A DNA stretch of 64,000 nucleotides. It comes from Lithodes maja. Its lineage: Eukaryota > Arthropoda > Malacostraca > Decapoda > Lithodidae. Below the pieces are notes generated by a model. That model did not search any database. It was given only the letters and a program-made list of their open reading frames with translations, and was not told where the DNA came from. The position numbers were made by a program, and so were the translations under genes. Within the stretch, counting starts at the first letter, position 1. Each line of letters begins with the position of its first letter. Shown here in pieces: positions 8,964-18,271 of this stretch. The stretch spans positions 96,057 to 160,056 of the forward strand of contig JBAKBP010003136.1 of the NCBI GenBank assembly GCA_037953745.1, in the 5' to 3' direction.

Positions 8964-11844
8964 GTTCTCAGGGTCGGTCTCCTCCTTGTTCTCCTTCTCG
9001 CCTCGCCGACCGGGTCGCTCACCTCATCTCGGGGGCTCCCACAGGTTGTTTTCGCCCTTGCGCCCTTCGATGGCCGCGAGGGACGTGGGGGCGGAAGATT
9101 GCACGGAGGGGTCTAACCTGGAGATGGAAGTCCAGACCCCCACTCAGCTCTTGTCAACGGAGCCGGCCTGTCTCTTCGGAGGTGGCCGCCGTGATTACGT
9201 CCATGCACGAGCAGGGAATCGTCAAGGAGGTGAAAGCCGGTCACCCGGTTTTCCTCTCCCGTGTATTTCTGGTTCCGAAGAAGGACTGCGACGCGATGCG
9301 ACCGGTGGTGGATCTGTCGGCCCTCAACGGGCACATCGTGAACACGCGATTTCGGATGCTAACGGTGCACCAGGTACGACTGGCCCTGCGGCCTCTGTCG
9401 TGGGTAGTGTCGCTGGACCTCAAGGATGCGTATTGGCACGTCCCTATCCATCCTCGTTTCCAGCGATTCTTGGCCGTTCGGACTTCCGATCGCGTGTTCA
9501 TGTTCGACAGGCTTCCCTTCGGTCTCAACATCGCGCCGCGGATCTTCTCGAAACTGGTGAAGCAGGCTCTGGATCCTCTCCTCAGGGGCGGCCTCCAGAT
9601 CCTGTTTTACTTGGACGACTGGTTGATAGTTTCAGACACCCTCGACCACTGCGTTCGCGACACCCTCACGGTAGTTCGACACATCACACAGTTAGGGTTC
9701 AACATCAACATTCCCAAGTCCCGCCTGGCCCCGTCGCGTGTCGTGACGTGGGTAGGTCTCGAATGGGATCTGACAAACGCTACGGTTACCCAGAGTCAGC
9801 CAAACGCGGTGAAACTTCGCAGGAAGGTCTTCGCCGTGTTGCACTCGGTCTCCCTCACGAGGAGGATCTGGGACTCGTTAGTGGGTTCCCTGAATTGGGC
9901 TGCTCTGACCATTCCCTTAGGGAGGCTCAGGCTGCGCCGCCTAATCCTCATGGGCAACAGGGTGTTTCCGTTGGTCCCTATGGATCGGCTCATGCCGATC
10001 CCGCGTTCCATTCACAGACACTTAGGACACTGGGTTGCTCGGGGCACGCTCTCTGCGGCTGTGCCCTGGACCGCCCCCCCGCCGACGATCTGGGTGGATA
10101 CAGATGCGTCGAGCGAGGTGGGGTGGGGTTACCAATCCAACATGGGACATCAACAACACGGCAGATGGGTGGGACACACACACCTACACATCAATGCCCT
10201 CGAACTCTTGGTTCCCTTGTTCTTCCTGCGGGACCACGCGCTGGCCCTTCGGGGCCTGTCGGTGGCCTTCAGGATGGACAATCAGACAGCTGTCCACTGT
10301 ATCCAAAAGCAGGGGTCCTCCAGGTCTTTGACTCTGTTGGGGATCTCCGAGAAGTTGTTCTTCCTCGCGAACCGACACAACATCTCCCTGCACGCCTCCT
10401 ACCTGCCCGGGTCTGCCAACCTGTGGGCGGACGCCCTGTCGCGAGGACAGGGCGTTCTTGTGGAATGGGCGATGAAACAGACTGTATTCGACGACCTCGC
10501 GGCTTCCTGGGGTGTTCCGGAGGTCGACTTGTTCGCATCGAAGGAGACGCGCAAGTTGCCTCGGTACCTATCCCTCCGGACTCGTACTCCGGAGGGGGGT
10601 CCGGACGCTTTCATGGAAGACTGGAGCAGGTGGCAGTCGATATACATATTTCCGCCACCAGACGCACTGTTGATGTGCAAAGTCCTCGCGAGGCTGCGGC
10701 TGTACCGCGGCAGAGTCTGGCTCATAGCGCCTCTGTGGCCGGCCCAGGCTTGGTACTCCCAGTTGAAGCGGTGGTGCCCGAGTCCGGTCCCTCTCCCTCT
10801 CTCACACTTCCACTTGAGCCAGGTTGGCGACCTACGGACCTCGTTGGCCTTCGCATCGTGGATGTTCGTGAGGCACGGTGGCTCCCGGTCCACGGACGGG
10901 ACCTGACTGACTTCCTGAAGCGTTCATGGACGACTTCGACTTGGGGGACTTACGAGTCCCACTGGAAGTCTTTTACTAGGTGGATACAGGACACTCGCCA
11001 GACTGTTAGCTCTCCTTCCCTCGTCCTACACTACTTGTTTCACCTCTTCCGTACACGTCGCTTTCAGGTCAACACTATACGTAACCACTTGTCTGCCATC
11101 CGGGAGGTCTTTGAGTCCGTCACTGGGCTGGTCGTTCCTCCGAAGGAGCTGGATTCCTTCATGAAGGCTGCCTTCCGGGAGCGACCCCCTCCGCGCCAGA
11201 TCCCTCCTCAGTGGGATCTGGGGCGTGCTCTGGACCTTCTGGCTTCACACACGTATACACGGGACACTACACCGGTTCAGTTGCTGGAGCGTACACTCTT
11301 TCTTGTCGCTCTGGCCACTGGGGATAGGGTGTCTGAACTAGCTGCCATGTCACGGTCCCAGGAATGCATGCGATTCTCCCCGTCATTGAATGTCGTCACG
11401 TTGGCCCCCTCCCCTCATTTTGTTGCCAAGAATGAGAGAGAGACCCACGTTTTCAAGCCTTTCGCCATCCAGGCTTTAAAACGTGGGCATACTCACCATG
11501 TGTTGTGCCCGGTGCAGGCCTTGCACTCTTATGTTGAGTCTGTGGCTCCGACTTCGGGGACTGCTGTGTGGGTGTCTCCTCGGACTGGTGGGAGGCTTTC
11601 GAAGGTACAGATAGGACGCCACATTTGTCGGGTTATTCGTGCCAGTAACCCTGCTTGTCGGGGTTCTGCTCACGATGTGCGGTCCTTTGCTGCCTCCTTA
11701 CGGTTCCTGCAGACTCGTTCGTTGCCTGACGTCGCCTCGGCAGGTTTGTGGTCGTCTATCAATACCTTCATCTCCTCCTACCTCTCCATGTCCATTGTTA
11801 GACCCCCTCGGCCTGTGATAGCTCTCGGGCGTCGTGTTTCCTAG
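8626..11844 (+). CDS. DIRS-1 tyrosine recombinase frame, overlapping RT
   Basis: Integrates the circular DNA copy, replacing an integrase. The frame is open from 8626 (a GTG; the true start is unknown) to 11844. Only the last third is recognisable: the recombinase begins around 10890, with a SAM-like N-terminal domain (TYESHWKSFTRWI, NTIRNHLSAIREVFE) and then the catalytic domain. The catalytic Arg is in LATGDRVSELAAMS (near 11325), the HxxR pair in SAHDVRSFAASL (near 11670) and the probable Tyr nucleophile in INTFISSYLS (near 11785). The upstream part covers the end of gag (8626-8890) and the whole RT gene in another frame. DIRS-2 keeps the same overlapping frame open, so the overlap is probably real rather than chance. 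Confidence 0.85.
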   Translation: MSRPGSSQSRPSAGPPRSAGAAAAAKKGRRKGKLPARASVPPRTSAPAPFHPRREGAGQPSTSGRTSTGSDARRTGDGVSRPFRRGGGVEVVNEGLMTARTVPGDPPRQKMCRFSGSVSSLFSFSPRRPGRSPHLGGSHRLFSPLRPSMAARDVGAEDCTEGSNLEMEVQTPTQLLSTEPACLFGGGRRDYVHARAGNRQGGESRSPGFPLPCISGSEEGLRRDATGGGSVGPQRAHREHAISDANGAPGTTGPAASVVGSVAGPQGCVLARPYPSSFPAILGRSDFRSRVHVRQASLRSQHRAADLLETGEAGSGSSPQGRPPDPVLLGRLVDSFRHPRPLRSRHPHGSSTHHTVRVQHQHSQVPPGPVACRDVGRSRMGSDKRYGYPESAKRGETSQEGLRRVALGLPHEEDLGLVSGFPELGCSDHSLREAQAAPPNPHGQQGVSVGPYGSAHADPAFHSQTLRTLGCSGHALCGCALDRPPADDLGGYRCVERGGVGLPIQHGTSTTRQMGGTHTPTHQCPRTLGSLVLPAGPRAGPSGPVGGLQDGQSDSCPLYPKAGVLQVFDSVGDLREVVLPREPTQHLPARLLPARVCQPVGGRPVARTGRSCGMGDETDCIRRPRGFLGCSGGRLVRIEGDAQVASVPIPPDSYSGGGSGRFHGRLEQVAVDIHISATRRTVDVQSPREAAAVPRQSLAHSASVAGPGLVLPVEAVVPESGPSPSLTLPLEPGWRPTDLVGLRIVDVREARWLPVHGRDLTDFLKRSWTTSTWGTYESHWKSFTRWIQDTRQTVSSPSLVLHYLFHLFRTRRFQVNTIRNHLSAIREVFESVTGLVVPPKELDSFMKAAFRERPPPRQIPPQWDLGRALDLLASHTYTRDTTPVQLLERTLFLVALATGDRVSELAAMSRSQECMRFSPSLNVVTLAPSPHFVAKNERETHVFKPFAIQALKRGHTHHVLCPVQALHSYVESVAPTSGTAVWVSPRTGGRLSKVQIGRHICRVIRASNPACRGSAHDVRSFAASLRFLQTRSLPDVASAGLWSSINTFISSYLSMSIVRPPRPVIALGRRVS
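9182..10906 (+). CDS. DIRS-1 reverse transcriptase-RNase H-methyltransferase
   Basis: Copies the DIRS RNA into DNA. It is an intact 574-codon frame; the true N-terminus may be a little upstream. RT motifs are FLVPKKD and MRPVVDLSALN (residues 30-50), SLDLKDAYWHVP (near 80), LPFGLNIAPRIF (near 115) and catalytic FYLDDW (near 143). RNase H follows with WVDTDASSEVGWGY (about 305), ELLVPLF and FRMDNQTAV. The last third (EVDLFASKE, PDAFMEDWSRW, IAPLWPAQAW) matches the Dam-like methyltransferase-type domain described in DIRS1 elements. The frame overlaps the recombinase frame, the known DIRS arrangement. All RT and RNase H catalytic acids I can check are present. Confidence 0.92.
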   Translation: MAAVITSMHEQGIVKEVKAGHPVFLSRVFLVPKKDCDAMRPVVDLSALNGHIVNTRFRMLTVHQVRLALRPLSWVVSLDLKDAYWHVPIHPRFQRFLAVRTSDRVFMFDRLPFGLNIAPRIFSKLVKQALDPLLRGGLQILFYLDDWLIVSDTLDHCVRDTLTVVRHITQLGFNINIPKSRLAPSRVVTWVGLEWDLTNATVTQSQPNAVKLRRKVFAVLHSVSLTRRIWDSLVGSLNWAALTIPLGRLRLRRLILMGNRVFPLVPMDRLMPIPRSIHRHLGHWVARGTLSAAVPWTAPPPTIWVDTDASSEVGWGYQSNMGHQQHGRWVGHTHLHINALELLVPLFFLRDHALALRGLSVAFRMDNQTAVHCIQKQGSSRSLTLLGISEKLFFLANRHNISLHASYLPGSANLWADALSRGQGVLVEWAMKQTVFDDLAASWGVPEVDLFASKETRKLPRYLSLRTRTPEGGPDAFMEDWSRWQSIYIFPPPDALLMCKVLARLRLYRGRVWLIAPLWPAQAWYSQLKRWCPSPVPLPLSHFHLSQVGDLRTSLAFASWMFVRHGGSRSTDGT

Positions 11845-12282
11845 AGCTCTTGCGAGGTTGCCTGGTCTTCCCCCCTTGTCACTCTTTCTTTTACTTTGTT
11901 TTCTTTGAAAAAGGGGGGGGGGGAGAGTACGGGTTTGCAACACTGGATTACAAGTTTGGGATTATGTTATATGTATACAGTACATAAGTGTTTTTGCCTC
12001 CTTGAAAATGGTGTTTTCAGTTTGTGTTCCTTGTTTTTTTGTTCAATTGGAAGAAAAGGGATTTTATGTACAGTGCTTTCTGGTTTAAGACAAGTCTATG
12101 ATTTTGCATTAATATGAATGACGGGCACGTGTTAAAACTGCTCTTTTTAGCTACTCCTCAGTTTTTCACGCTTTATTAAACTCTCTTGTTTACCTTGTGT
12201 TTCTTTGTCATTCATACTTTTGTCTTATGCATTGGTTTTTTGGTATGTTGGGCTTGGATGTCCTCCTCCTATTTGTTATGCA
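11845..12282 (+). other. DIRS-1 3' noncoding region
   Basis: T-rich sequence between the recombinase stop and the ICR, with a G-run at 11911-11920. No gene is seen. Confidence 0.6.
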
Positions 12283-12396
12283 GCCTTGACGTTGGATTTG
12301 CCAAGACTACTAACAAATTGGGAGGTTTGACGTACCTCCCAACCTACCAAATAGGAAAACCTACTATTTGGTAGTAGTCTTGGAAAATCCAACGTA
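12283..12396 (+). repeat. DIRS-1 internal complementary region
   Basis: This consists of the reverse complement of the left terminus (about 4378-4412, read as GCCTTGACGTTGG...CTAACAAAT) fused directly to the reverse complement of the right terminus (about 12727-12807, read as ATTGGGAGGTTTGACG... to TCCAACGT). In the DIRS1 model such a region templates completion of the element ends through a circle. Here it fixes the element's exact first and last bases. Confidence 0.88.
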
Positions 12397-12457
12397 CATA
12401 ATACCCTCCCTCACTCCGGACCCCTGCCCATCCGCGTTCTTCTGCTGGCGTGAGATG

Positions 12458-12752
12458 TGATAACAAGAGAGGGTCGCTTATGCGCACGTTCGACAGGGAT
12501 CGGCGCATGACGGAACACGGTATGGGCCTTGAGCGGTAACTAAGGTAAACCCCTTTTTCTTCTCTTCTATGCTTTTTTCACCTTCGGTGGTAGTTTTGGT
12601 TAATGTACAACGTCTCCTAGAGCAAGATAAGGAGTAGACTCTAGACGTTTTCTTTTTAACCGCGGTTGGAATGACGACATAGCAGTCAAAATAGACAAGT
12701 CGTCATTGCAATTAGGTTAATAGCCTTGACGTTGGATTTTCCAAGACTACTA
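12458..12752 (-). repeat. DIRS-1 right inverted terminal repeat
   Basis: Inverted partner of 4384-4677. It starts TGATAACAAGAGAGGG and ends CCAAGACTACTA. The right end continues 55 bp further than the repeat, into the hairpin tail. Confidence 0.92.
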
Positions 12753-12807
12753 CCAAATAGTAGGTTTTCCTATTTGGTAGGTTGGGAGGTACGTCAAACC
12801 TCCCAAT
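12753..12807 (+). other. DIRS-1 terminal double hairpin
   Basis: The unique right tail folds into two stems on paper: ACCAAATAG with CTATTTGGT (arms 9 bp, the first starting at 12752), and GGGAGGT with ACCTCCC (7 bp). The same two stems occur at the right end of the DIRS-2 family (14221-14310, read on the minus strand) with compensating sequence changes. Confidence 0.7.
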
Positions 12808-12998
12808 CTCAAGAATTTGGCATTATTACAGTACTGTATAATTCTTTTTTGTACTTATATACAGTAAGTATTTTGTATGTTACATCAAAACTAATTAGAA
12901 ATGGCTAAAAATGGAAAATATACTAAATAAATTAATATTTAGAGAGAATCATACCTACCTATCACCTATGTTCATCTATGTGGAGTTAGCCACTCTTG
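12808..12998. other. AT-rich flank between DIRS-1 and a LINE
   Basis: No gene is seen. It may include the 3' UTR of the minus-strand LINE that starts at 12999. It holds no recognisable target duplication of DIRS-1. Confidence 0.4.
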
Positions 12999-14035
12999 CT
13001 AGTGGCACCGAAGAGTGCACCGTCCTTCGTTGTTGTTTGAGAATTGGTGCAGCAGACTATTCGAAGAGGTGGAGCACACCCTTGTGAAGATGGGCTCGTC
13101 TGGCACTTTTTGTAGTTCGACATCGAGAGCTCTCTTGAAGCTGTCTAACGAGACACCTCTCATGTCTCTCACTCGCCGCGGGAGTTTGTTGAAGAGACGT
13201 GCTTCTCTATGTGATAACCAGACCTCTCGCAGAGAGCCCATAGCCCCCTGATTTATCATCTTGGGGAGATCACATTCCCAGCCTCTCCTATCATTGAATT
13301 TCATTGCTATTGGTGTATGTAGATTTGGTACAAAACCCTCTGCGATTTTCCACGTATATATTATTAAGTATCGTTCCCTTCTACGTTCCAACGAATACAG
13401 TTGGAGTGATTTTAAGCGTTCCCAATAGTGTAACTGTTTTACTGAGTTTATATGTGAGGTGAAGTTCCTTTGTACACCCTTCTAAGTCATTAATTTCACC
13501 TAATTTGTATCGGTATGTTAATACGTTACAGTATTCTAGCCGCGGTAGCACCAGGGATTTGAAGAGTGTTATCATAGGCAATTTACTGCGAGTTTTAAAT
13601 GTTCGTAGAATCCAACCTGTTAGCCGTTCCGCAGCTGCAACTTTGACCTGGTTATGTTCTTTGAATCCCATATTTTCAGACATTATCACCCCAAGGTCTT
13701 GCACATTGTCTTTACGTTCTATTATGTGATTGGATTCTGTTATGTAACTTGTGCTCTCTTTAACGAAATCCTTATCTCCGTATCGTATTAATTGAAATTT
13801 GTCTTCATTAAACTGCATGTTATTTTCCCTGGTCCACTGGAACACCTTATTTATGTCCTCTTGCAGCCGGCCCGTGTCTTCCTGTGTCTTTACTATCATA
13901 CTCAGTTTCGTGTCATCCGCAAAGGAGGATACTGTACTGTGTTTTGTGTTGGCATCTATGTCACTTATTAGAATGAGGAAAAGAAGGGGCGCTAGTACTG
14001 TTCCTTGGAGATTCACATTCAAGAATATCCCAGGC
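12999..14035 (-). pseudogene. CR1-like LINE reverse transcriptase, 5'-truncated
   Basis: The C-terminal half of a LINE reverse transcriptase on the minus strand. It begins inside the motif before the catalytic box (LQGTVLAPLLFLILISDID, near 14005), so the element is 5'-truncated at about 14035. The active-site SFADDTKL is near 13925. The usual C-terminal block (RLEYCN, then NKLPRRVRDM near 13185) follows. A one-base frameshift at about 13400-13440 separates the two halves. The 5' truncation is the normal LINE insertion outcome. The clade (CR1-like) is judged from motif style only. Confidence 0.75.
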
Positions 14036-14220
14036 TAGCTGATGTAGGAAGTGTGGAGGTGAGTAGTGTTGTAAGCCGCTATTCTATTGGTCAATGACGG
14101 TAACGTCACGAATGTTGTTGGCATATTATTGGTTGATGCGGAAGTACTGTACGTGTGTCGATGGTGACGTCACTAACGTTGTGGCATTTGACCGCTTGGG
14201 GCGAAAAAAAGTAATTCTAT
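14036..14220. other. Unassigned spacer
   Basis: Short unique sequence between the truncated LINE and the DIRS-2 terminus. It holds two similar phrases, TATTGGTCAATGACGG and TATTGGTTGATGCGG (near 14086 and 14126), suggesting a small local duplication. No gene is seen. Confidence 0.3.
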
Positions 14221-14710
14221 ATTGGGAGGTTTGACGACCTCCCTTATAACCAAATAAGGAAAACCTCTTATTTGGTAGCAGTCTCGGAGTATCCAACGTA
14301 GGACTTATGATCTCAGCCGCTACCACAGCGGGCCGATTTATCGGTACTCACGCGAAGTAACCAAATAATCTCTAGAGTTGCACCTCAATTCACTACTAGG
14401 CACGTTGTACACACTCCGAGACGACTAGGAAAGGAGAGAAAGAATTGTTATAGTTACCCATTTAATCTAGCTGCTCTCCTCTGAGCCATGCTCCATGTTC
14501 TATGAGCCTGCGCCAGGACCTGCCAAAGTATTGAGGTATCAAGTAATCAGTTTAGATTGGATGGGCAGGGGATCAGCATGAGGGCGGGATACTCTGTCGT
14601 TGGACACTCCGAGACTGCTACCAAATAAGAGGTTTTCCTTATTTGGTTATAAGGGAGGTCGTTAAACCTCCCAATTTAGTAGCAGTCTCTACGTTTCCAA
14701 CGTAGGGCTT
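14221..14710 (-). repeat. DIRS-2 right terminus and internal complementary region
   Basis: On the plus strand it starts ATTGGGAGGTTTGACG, the same terminal bases as DIRS-1 in reverse complement, then AACCAAATAAGG and TAGCAGTCTCGG. The inner part, 14599-14710, repeats the same terminus in opposite orientation, followed by AAATTGGG and a second end (TAGTAGCAGTCTCTACG). This is an ICR like that of DIRS-1. It shows a DIRS element of a different family ending here in minus orientation. Confidence 0.75.
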
Positions 14711-14839
14711 GAATCCCAAATTGGAAGCGGACATCCAATAAACCTTAAACCCCAAGCCGTAGCACAAGCAGAGGACCAAGAAAAGACACAAATAAACAAA
14801 TCAATTTATTAGAAAAAGAGCGTAACAGTACGGTGCATA
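14711..14839. other. Probable DIRS-2 3' noncoding remnant
   Basis: Sequence between the DIRS-2 ICR and the MITE at 14844. No gene is seen. By position it could be the DIRS-2 3' UTR. Confidence 0.3.
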
Positions 14840-14843
14840 TTAA

Positions 14844-15253
14844 CCCTTAAAAAGCGGCACGCAACATAAGTCGAGTTGAAAAAACTGGCAAAAAACGGGT
14901 GAAAAAAGGGTGGAAATCGAGTGAAAATGGGTGGGATAGTAATGATCCATACGTCCGACATCTGTGGCCTCCCGGCCCACACTAACTCCAGTTCCCCCAC
15001 CGCGCGGGAGGATGACAGTGTAACCAATAGTTCGCTAAAAGTGAGCAATGTAGCAAAATCAGCTAAACTTCCATCTTCGAGGTAACACTGTCAGTGCTCC
15101 ACGAGTGCTACGTAGCTGTATGTGGCGTCATTGTGTAGCGATTTCCACCTAGTTTTCGGCGCAATACAGTTCCTTTCATACTGATGGTTGATATAGCAGT
15201 CAGAATGGCCTGAAAAGGCCCAAAACGGCCACAGAGGGCCCGCTAGACAAGGG
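14844..15253. mobile_element. TTAA MITE, piggyBac-like, family C
   Basis: A 410-bp element between TTAA at 14840-14843 and 15254-15257. The ends are CCCTTAAAAAGCGGC and, reverse-complemented, CCCTTGTCTAGCGGGC, an inverted repeat matching at the first five and at the AGCGG positions. It has no coding potential. A GGCC-rich subterminal stretch sits near 15210-15245. Confidence 0.75.
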
Positions 15254-15257
15254 TTAA

Positions 15258-15510
15258 GGAAGTACATGTTACAAGTATCAGTCTAGGGTCTGAAAAGTGC
15301 CGCAGCAGGGTAAGGAATAGGTCATGTCGACCTGAGAATGGCACACCAATCTGGGAAGAATGAAGGCAATTGTACATGAAGACAAGAATCTGAAGGCAAG
15401 GCACAGTAGGTGGATGATCTCCAAGGACACTCTTTAATTACAAAAACCGGGTATGAGGCATAGACATTTTCTTACAGTTTCTTACAGTAGATCCTCTGGA
15501 AAAAGGCAAA
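15258..15510. other. Sequence downstream of CR1 LINE
   Basis: Probably the 3' UTR of the minus-strand CR1 LINE or its flank. No gene or clear repeat is seen. Confidence 0.35.
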
Positions 15511-15735
15511 CTATGCCTGTGTATCCAGCTCAGTACCAGTACTTGCACTGCTGTGGTCGTTCATGGTGTTGGCGGCGGCGGTAGCAGACGCAACATTTTT
15601 ACTATTCTGTATTTTTGTTTTATAATCAAACTTCAAATCTTGTCTTCCCCATACTTTATCAAGATTACTTTCAAACTCCCTTATTGATTCGGAATCGACT
15701 ACATACTGGGGCAGTGCGTTCCACTCATTTACCAC

Positions 15736-16078
15736 ATGTCCATACCATCCCAGTCTACTTGTACACATCACCTCGGTATAAAGAGTATTAGCGAGGTGAT
15801 GCGTACAAGTAGACTGGGATGGTATGGACATGTGGAGAGAATGGATGAACAAAATTGGGTGAAAAAAATGCAGGTCTGTGATTGTGGAGGGAGCTGCACC
15901 AAGGGGTGGACCGAGGAAGACCTGGGATCGGACTATACGCGCCGATCTCAAATCCAAGAACTTGACAAGTGAAGCAGCCCTTAACAGGGTTGCCTGGAAC
16001 GCCGCCATTAGGACAAGAGACTGAAACTGCACTTATGTGTGGAACACTCAGTCTTAAAATTTTATGTATGTATGTATG
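15736..16078 (+). mobile_element. RTE-like LINE 3' tail with inverted 5' end
   Basis: A 343-bp insertion flanked by TACCAC at 15730-15735 and 16079-16084. The body (15792-16078, + strand) ends in (TATG)n and encodes the C-terminal tail typical of RTE-like invertebrate LINEs (LGWYGHVERMDEQNWVKK) with frameshifts downstream. The first about 55 bp are the same 5' stretch in opposite orientation, giving a 40-bp palindrome (15736-15775 against 15792-15831, one mismatch seen) with a 16-nt loop. This is the signature of 5' inversion during target-primed reverse transcription (twin priming). Confidence 0.75.
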
Positions 16079-17303
16079 TACCACTCTATCACAAAATGAG
16101 TTCTTTGCCTTCTCAAGCCTATTTCTTTCTTTGTAAATTTTCTTAGAGTGTCCTCTCGTTCTTGTTCCCTCCCGCATCAAGAAGATACCTTCACACACAT
16201 CCTCATCGTACTTTCCTGACACTATCTTAAAAGTCTCTATCATATCCCCTCTCTTTCTCCTATATGCCAGTGTCGGAAGCCCCAGTGTCCTCAACCTCTG
16301 CTCATAGCCCGCGTTCTTCAACATTGGTACCAGCTTGCTAGCTCTCCTCTGCACTTTCTCCACTGCTTCTATATCCTTTACCATATATGGAGCCCACACC
16401 TGGTTCGCATATTCCAGGTGCGGCCTAACCAGCGCTGTATAGAGATTCCTGAAGATTTCTTCGTCAAGTGACACAAATGTCCTCCTTATCAGCCCTACAA
16501 TTCTATTGGCTTTGTTTATCTTTTCCGCTAAATGTTCTGAGAAATTTAACTTATTGTCTATCACTACTCCTATATCCTTTTCTGCATTCACTTCCTCCAT
16601 CGCTTCATACATACTGTATCCTACCTTGTCTATCTTGCTGGTCCCAATCCGCATGTACTTGCATTTTTTTGGATGAAAAGGCATTAACCAATGCTCAGAC
16701 CATCCCTTCATGCCCTCCACATCTCCTTGAAGCAAACCCATATCTTCCTTACTCCTCACTCTTCTATACAGCTTAGTGTCATCCGCATACAGGTATACCT
16801 CACTTCCATTAGTTATAACTTCAGGCAAGTCGTTGATAAATATAACGAACAGCAGTGGTCCCAACACAGATCCCTGAGGTACCCCACTTGTAATTTCCCT
16901 CCACCCCGAGCCTATTCCATTCACCAGTACCCTCTGTCTCCGATCTTTCAGGAAGGCTTCTATCCATTTCACACATTTCTCCCCTATATTATAGCTTCTA
17001 ACTTTCTCTATTAACCTTTTATGTGGGACCTTATCGAAGGCCTTCATAAAATCGCAATATACCACGTCTATTACATCACCATCTTCTAGAATTTGCATCC
17101 AATCATCTACCACCTTAATTAGCTGTAGTACCGTCGACCTCCCCGGCAAGAATCCGAACTGTCTCCCACTGAAAAGTTGGTTTGACTTCATATGATCCAT
17201 TATTCCTTCTCTAATTACCGTTTCCATTAGTTTACACACAACACTTGTCAAACTGACTGGTCTATAATTCCCTGGGTCATTTCTCTTTCCCTTCTGAAAT
17301 ATA

Positions 17304-18271
17304 CAGTAAAAGTCTGTTAATCCGACGACCGATGATTCGAATCTCCCAATAGTCCGAATTTTTCAATTTGAGGCCAAATCCGAATTCACCCGATGGTCCG
17401 AATTTCAAGAAGTCCCAAAGTCCCCTTTTTGAGGCATTAGTCCACTCAAATGACACATAATGAGCACACACACATCATATGTTCATGAATTCACTTTAAA
17501 AGTTTACCATTGTCATTGTAGCCTATTACCTACTTCAAAACATTCAGATTAATGGTCAAAGGAAGCTACTGATATAAACGTAAACACCTTCTTCTTCTTC
17601 TTCTTCTTCTTCCACATCGTCTGCTAGAGAGTTGTTTTGCTCTTGAACGCATCCTTGGGACGCTCCGATGCGCTACTGGCTTGCACCGCATTTTCTGCAA
17701 GCGCATTCAGTCTTGAGCTTGAAAACGCACCTTTGGACGTTCCGATACGCTACGATTTATAGTTCAGTGATCGGAGCGTCCCAAGGGTGCTTTCAAGACA
17801 ACAAGACAAGGGTGCTTTCAATACAATATAACATAACAGAGCACGTCACAAAATGAAAATCACAAAAGGAAAATTACAAGAACCTCTCAGGGAAGTGCCG
17901 TTGTTAAGGCATTACTTCCCGAACCACATCTGATCTGATCTTCAAGAACAAGACAAACTCGCTAGTAGACGGAAGAAGAAGAAGACGACGATGCGGACAT
18001 ATGGTGTTTACATTTATATCAGCAGATTCCTTTGACCATTAATCTGAATGTTTTGAAGTAGGTAATAGGCTACAATGACAATGGTAAACTTTTGAAGTGA
18101 ATTCATGAACATATGATATGTGTGTGTGCACCATTGTGTCATTTGGGTGGCCTAATGCCTCAATGTTTTCGTCATACACAGGTTCATAGGGGTAAAGTCC
18201 GATAATCCGAAAAATCCACTAATCCGAACGAGGGCCGGTCCGCTGCCCTTCGGATTAACGAAAGTTTACTG
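17304..18271. mobile_element. pogo/Tigger-like foldback MITE
   Basis: A 968-bp element flanked by TA (17302-17303 and 18272-18273). The ends are CAGTAAAAGTCTGTTAATCC and CAGTAAACTTTCGTTAATCC, which resemble pogo/Tigger-type mariner termini. The two arms are inverted repeats of about 310 bp. The outer 130 bp are diverged and rich in TCCGAA; the inner 180 bp are nearly identical (for example TTCATGAATTCACTT in both). A (TTC)n run and a small internal inverted repeat (GGGACGCTCCGAT) sit between them. No transposase is encoded. Confidence 0.82.

Larger units (their letters stand above)
4378..12807 (+). mobile_element. DIRS1-like tyrosine-recombinase retrotransposon, complete (DIRS-1)
   Basis: An 8.43-kb element with every hallmark of the DIRS order: inverted rather than direct terminal repeats, an internal complementary region (ICR), gag, RT-RNase H-methyltransferase, and a tyrosine recombinase instead of an integrase. 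The exact ends come from the ICR at 12283-12396. It reads as the reverse complement of the left end (ATTTGTTAG...) joined to that of the right end (...CCTCCCAAT), as expected for a circular replication intermediate. No target-site duplication is visible, which is normal for DIRS. The left flank is BEL/Pao. The right flank is AT-rich and unidentified. Gag carries two indels, so this copy is probably not autonomous. Confidence 0.92.
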
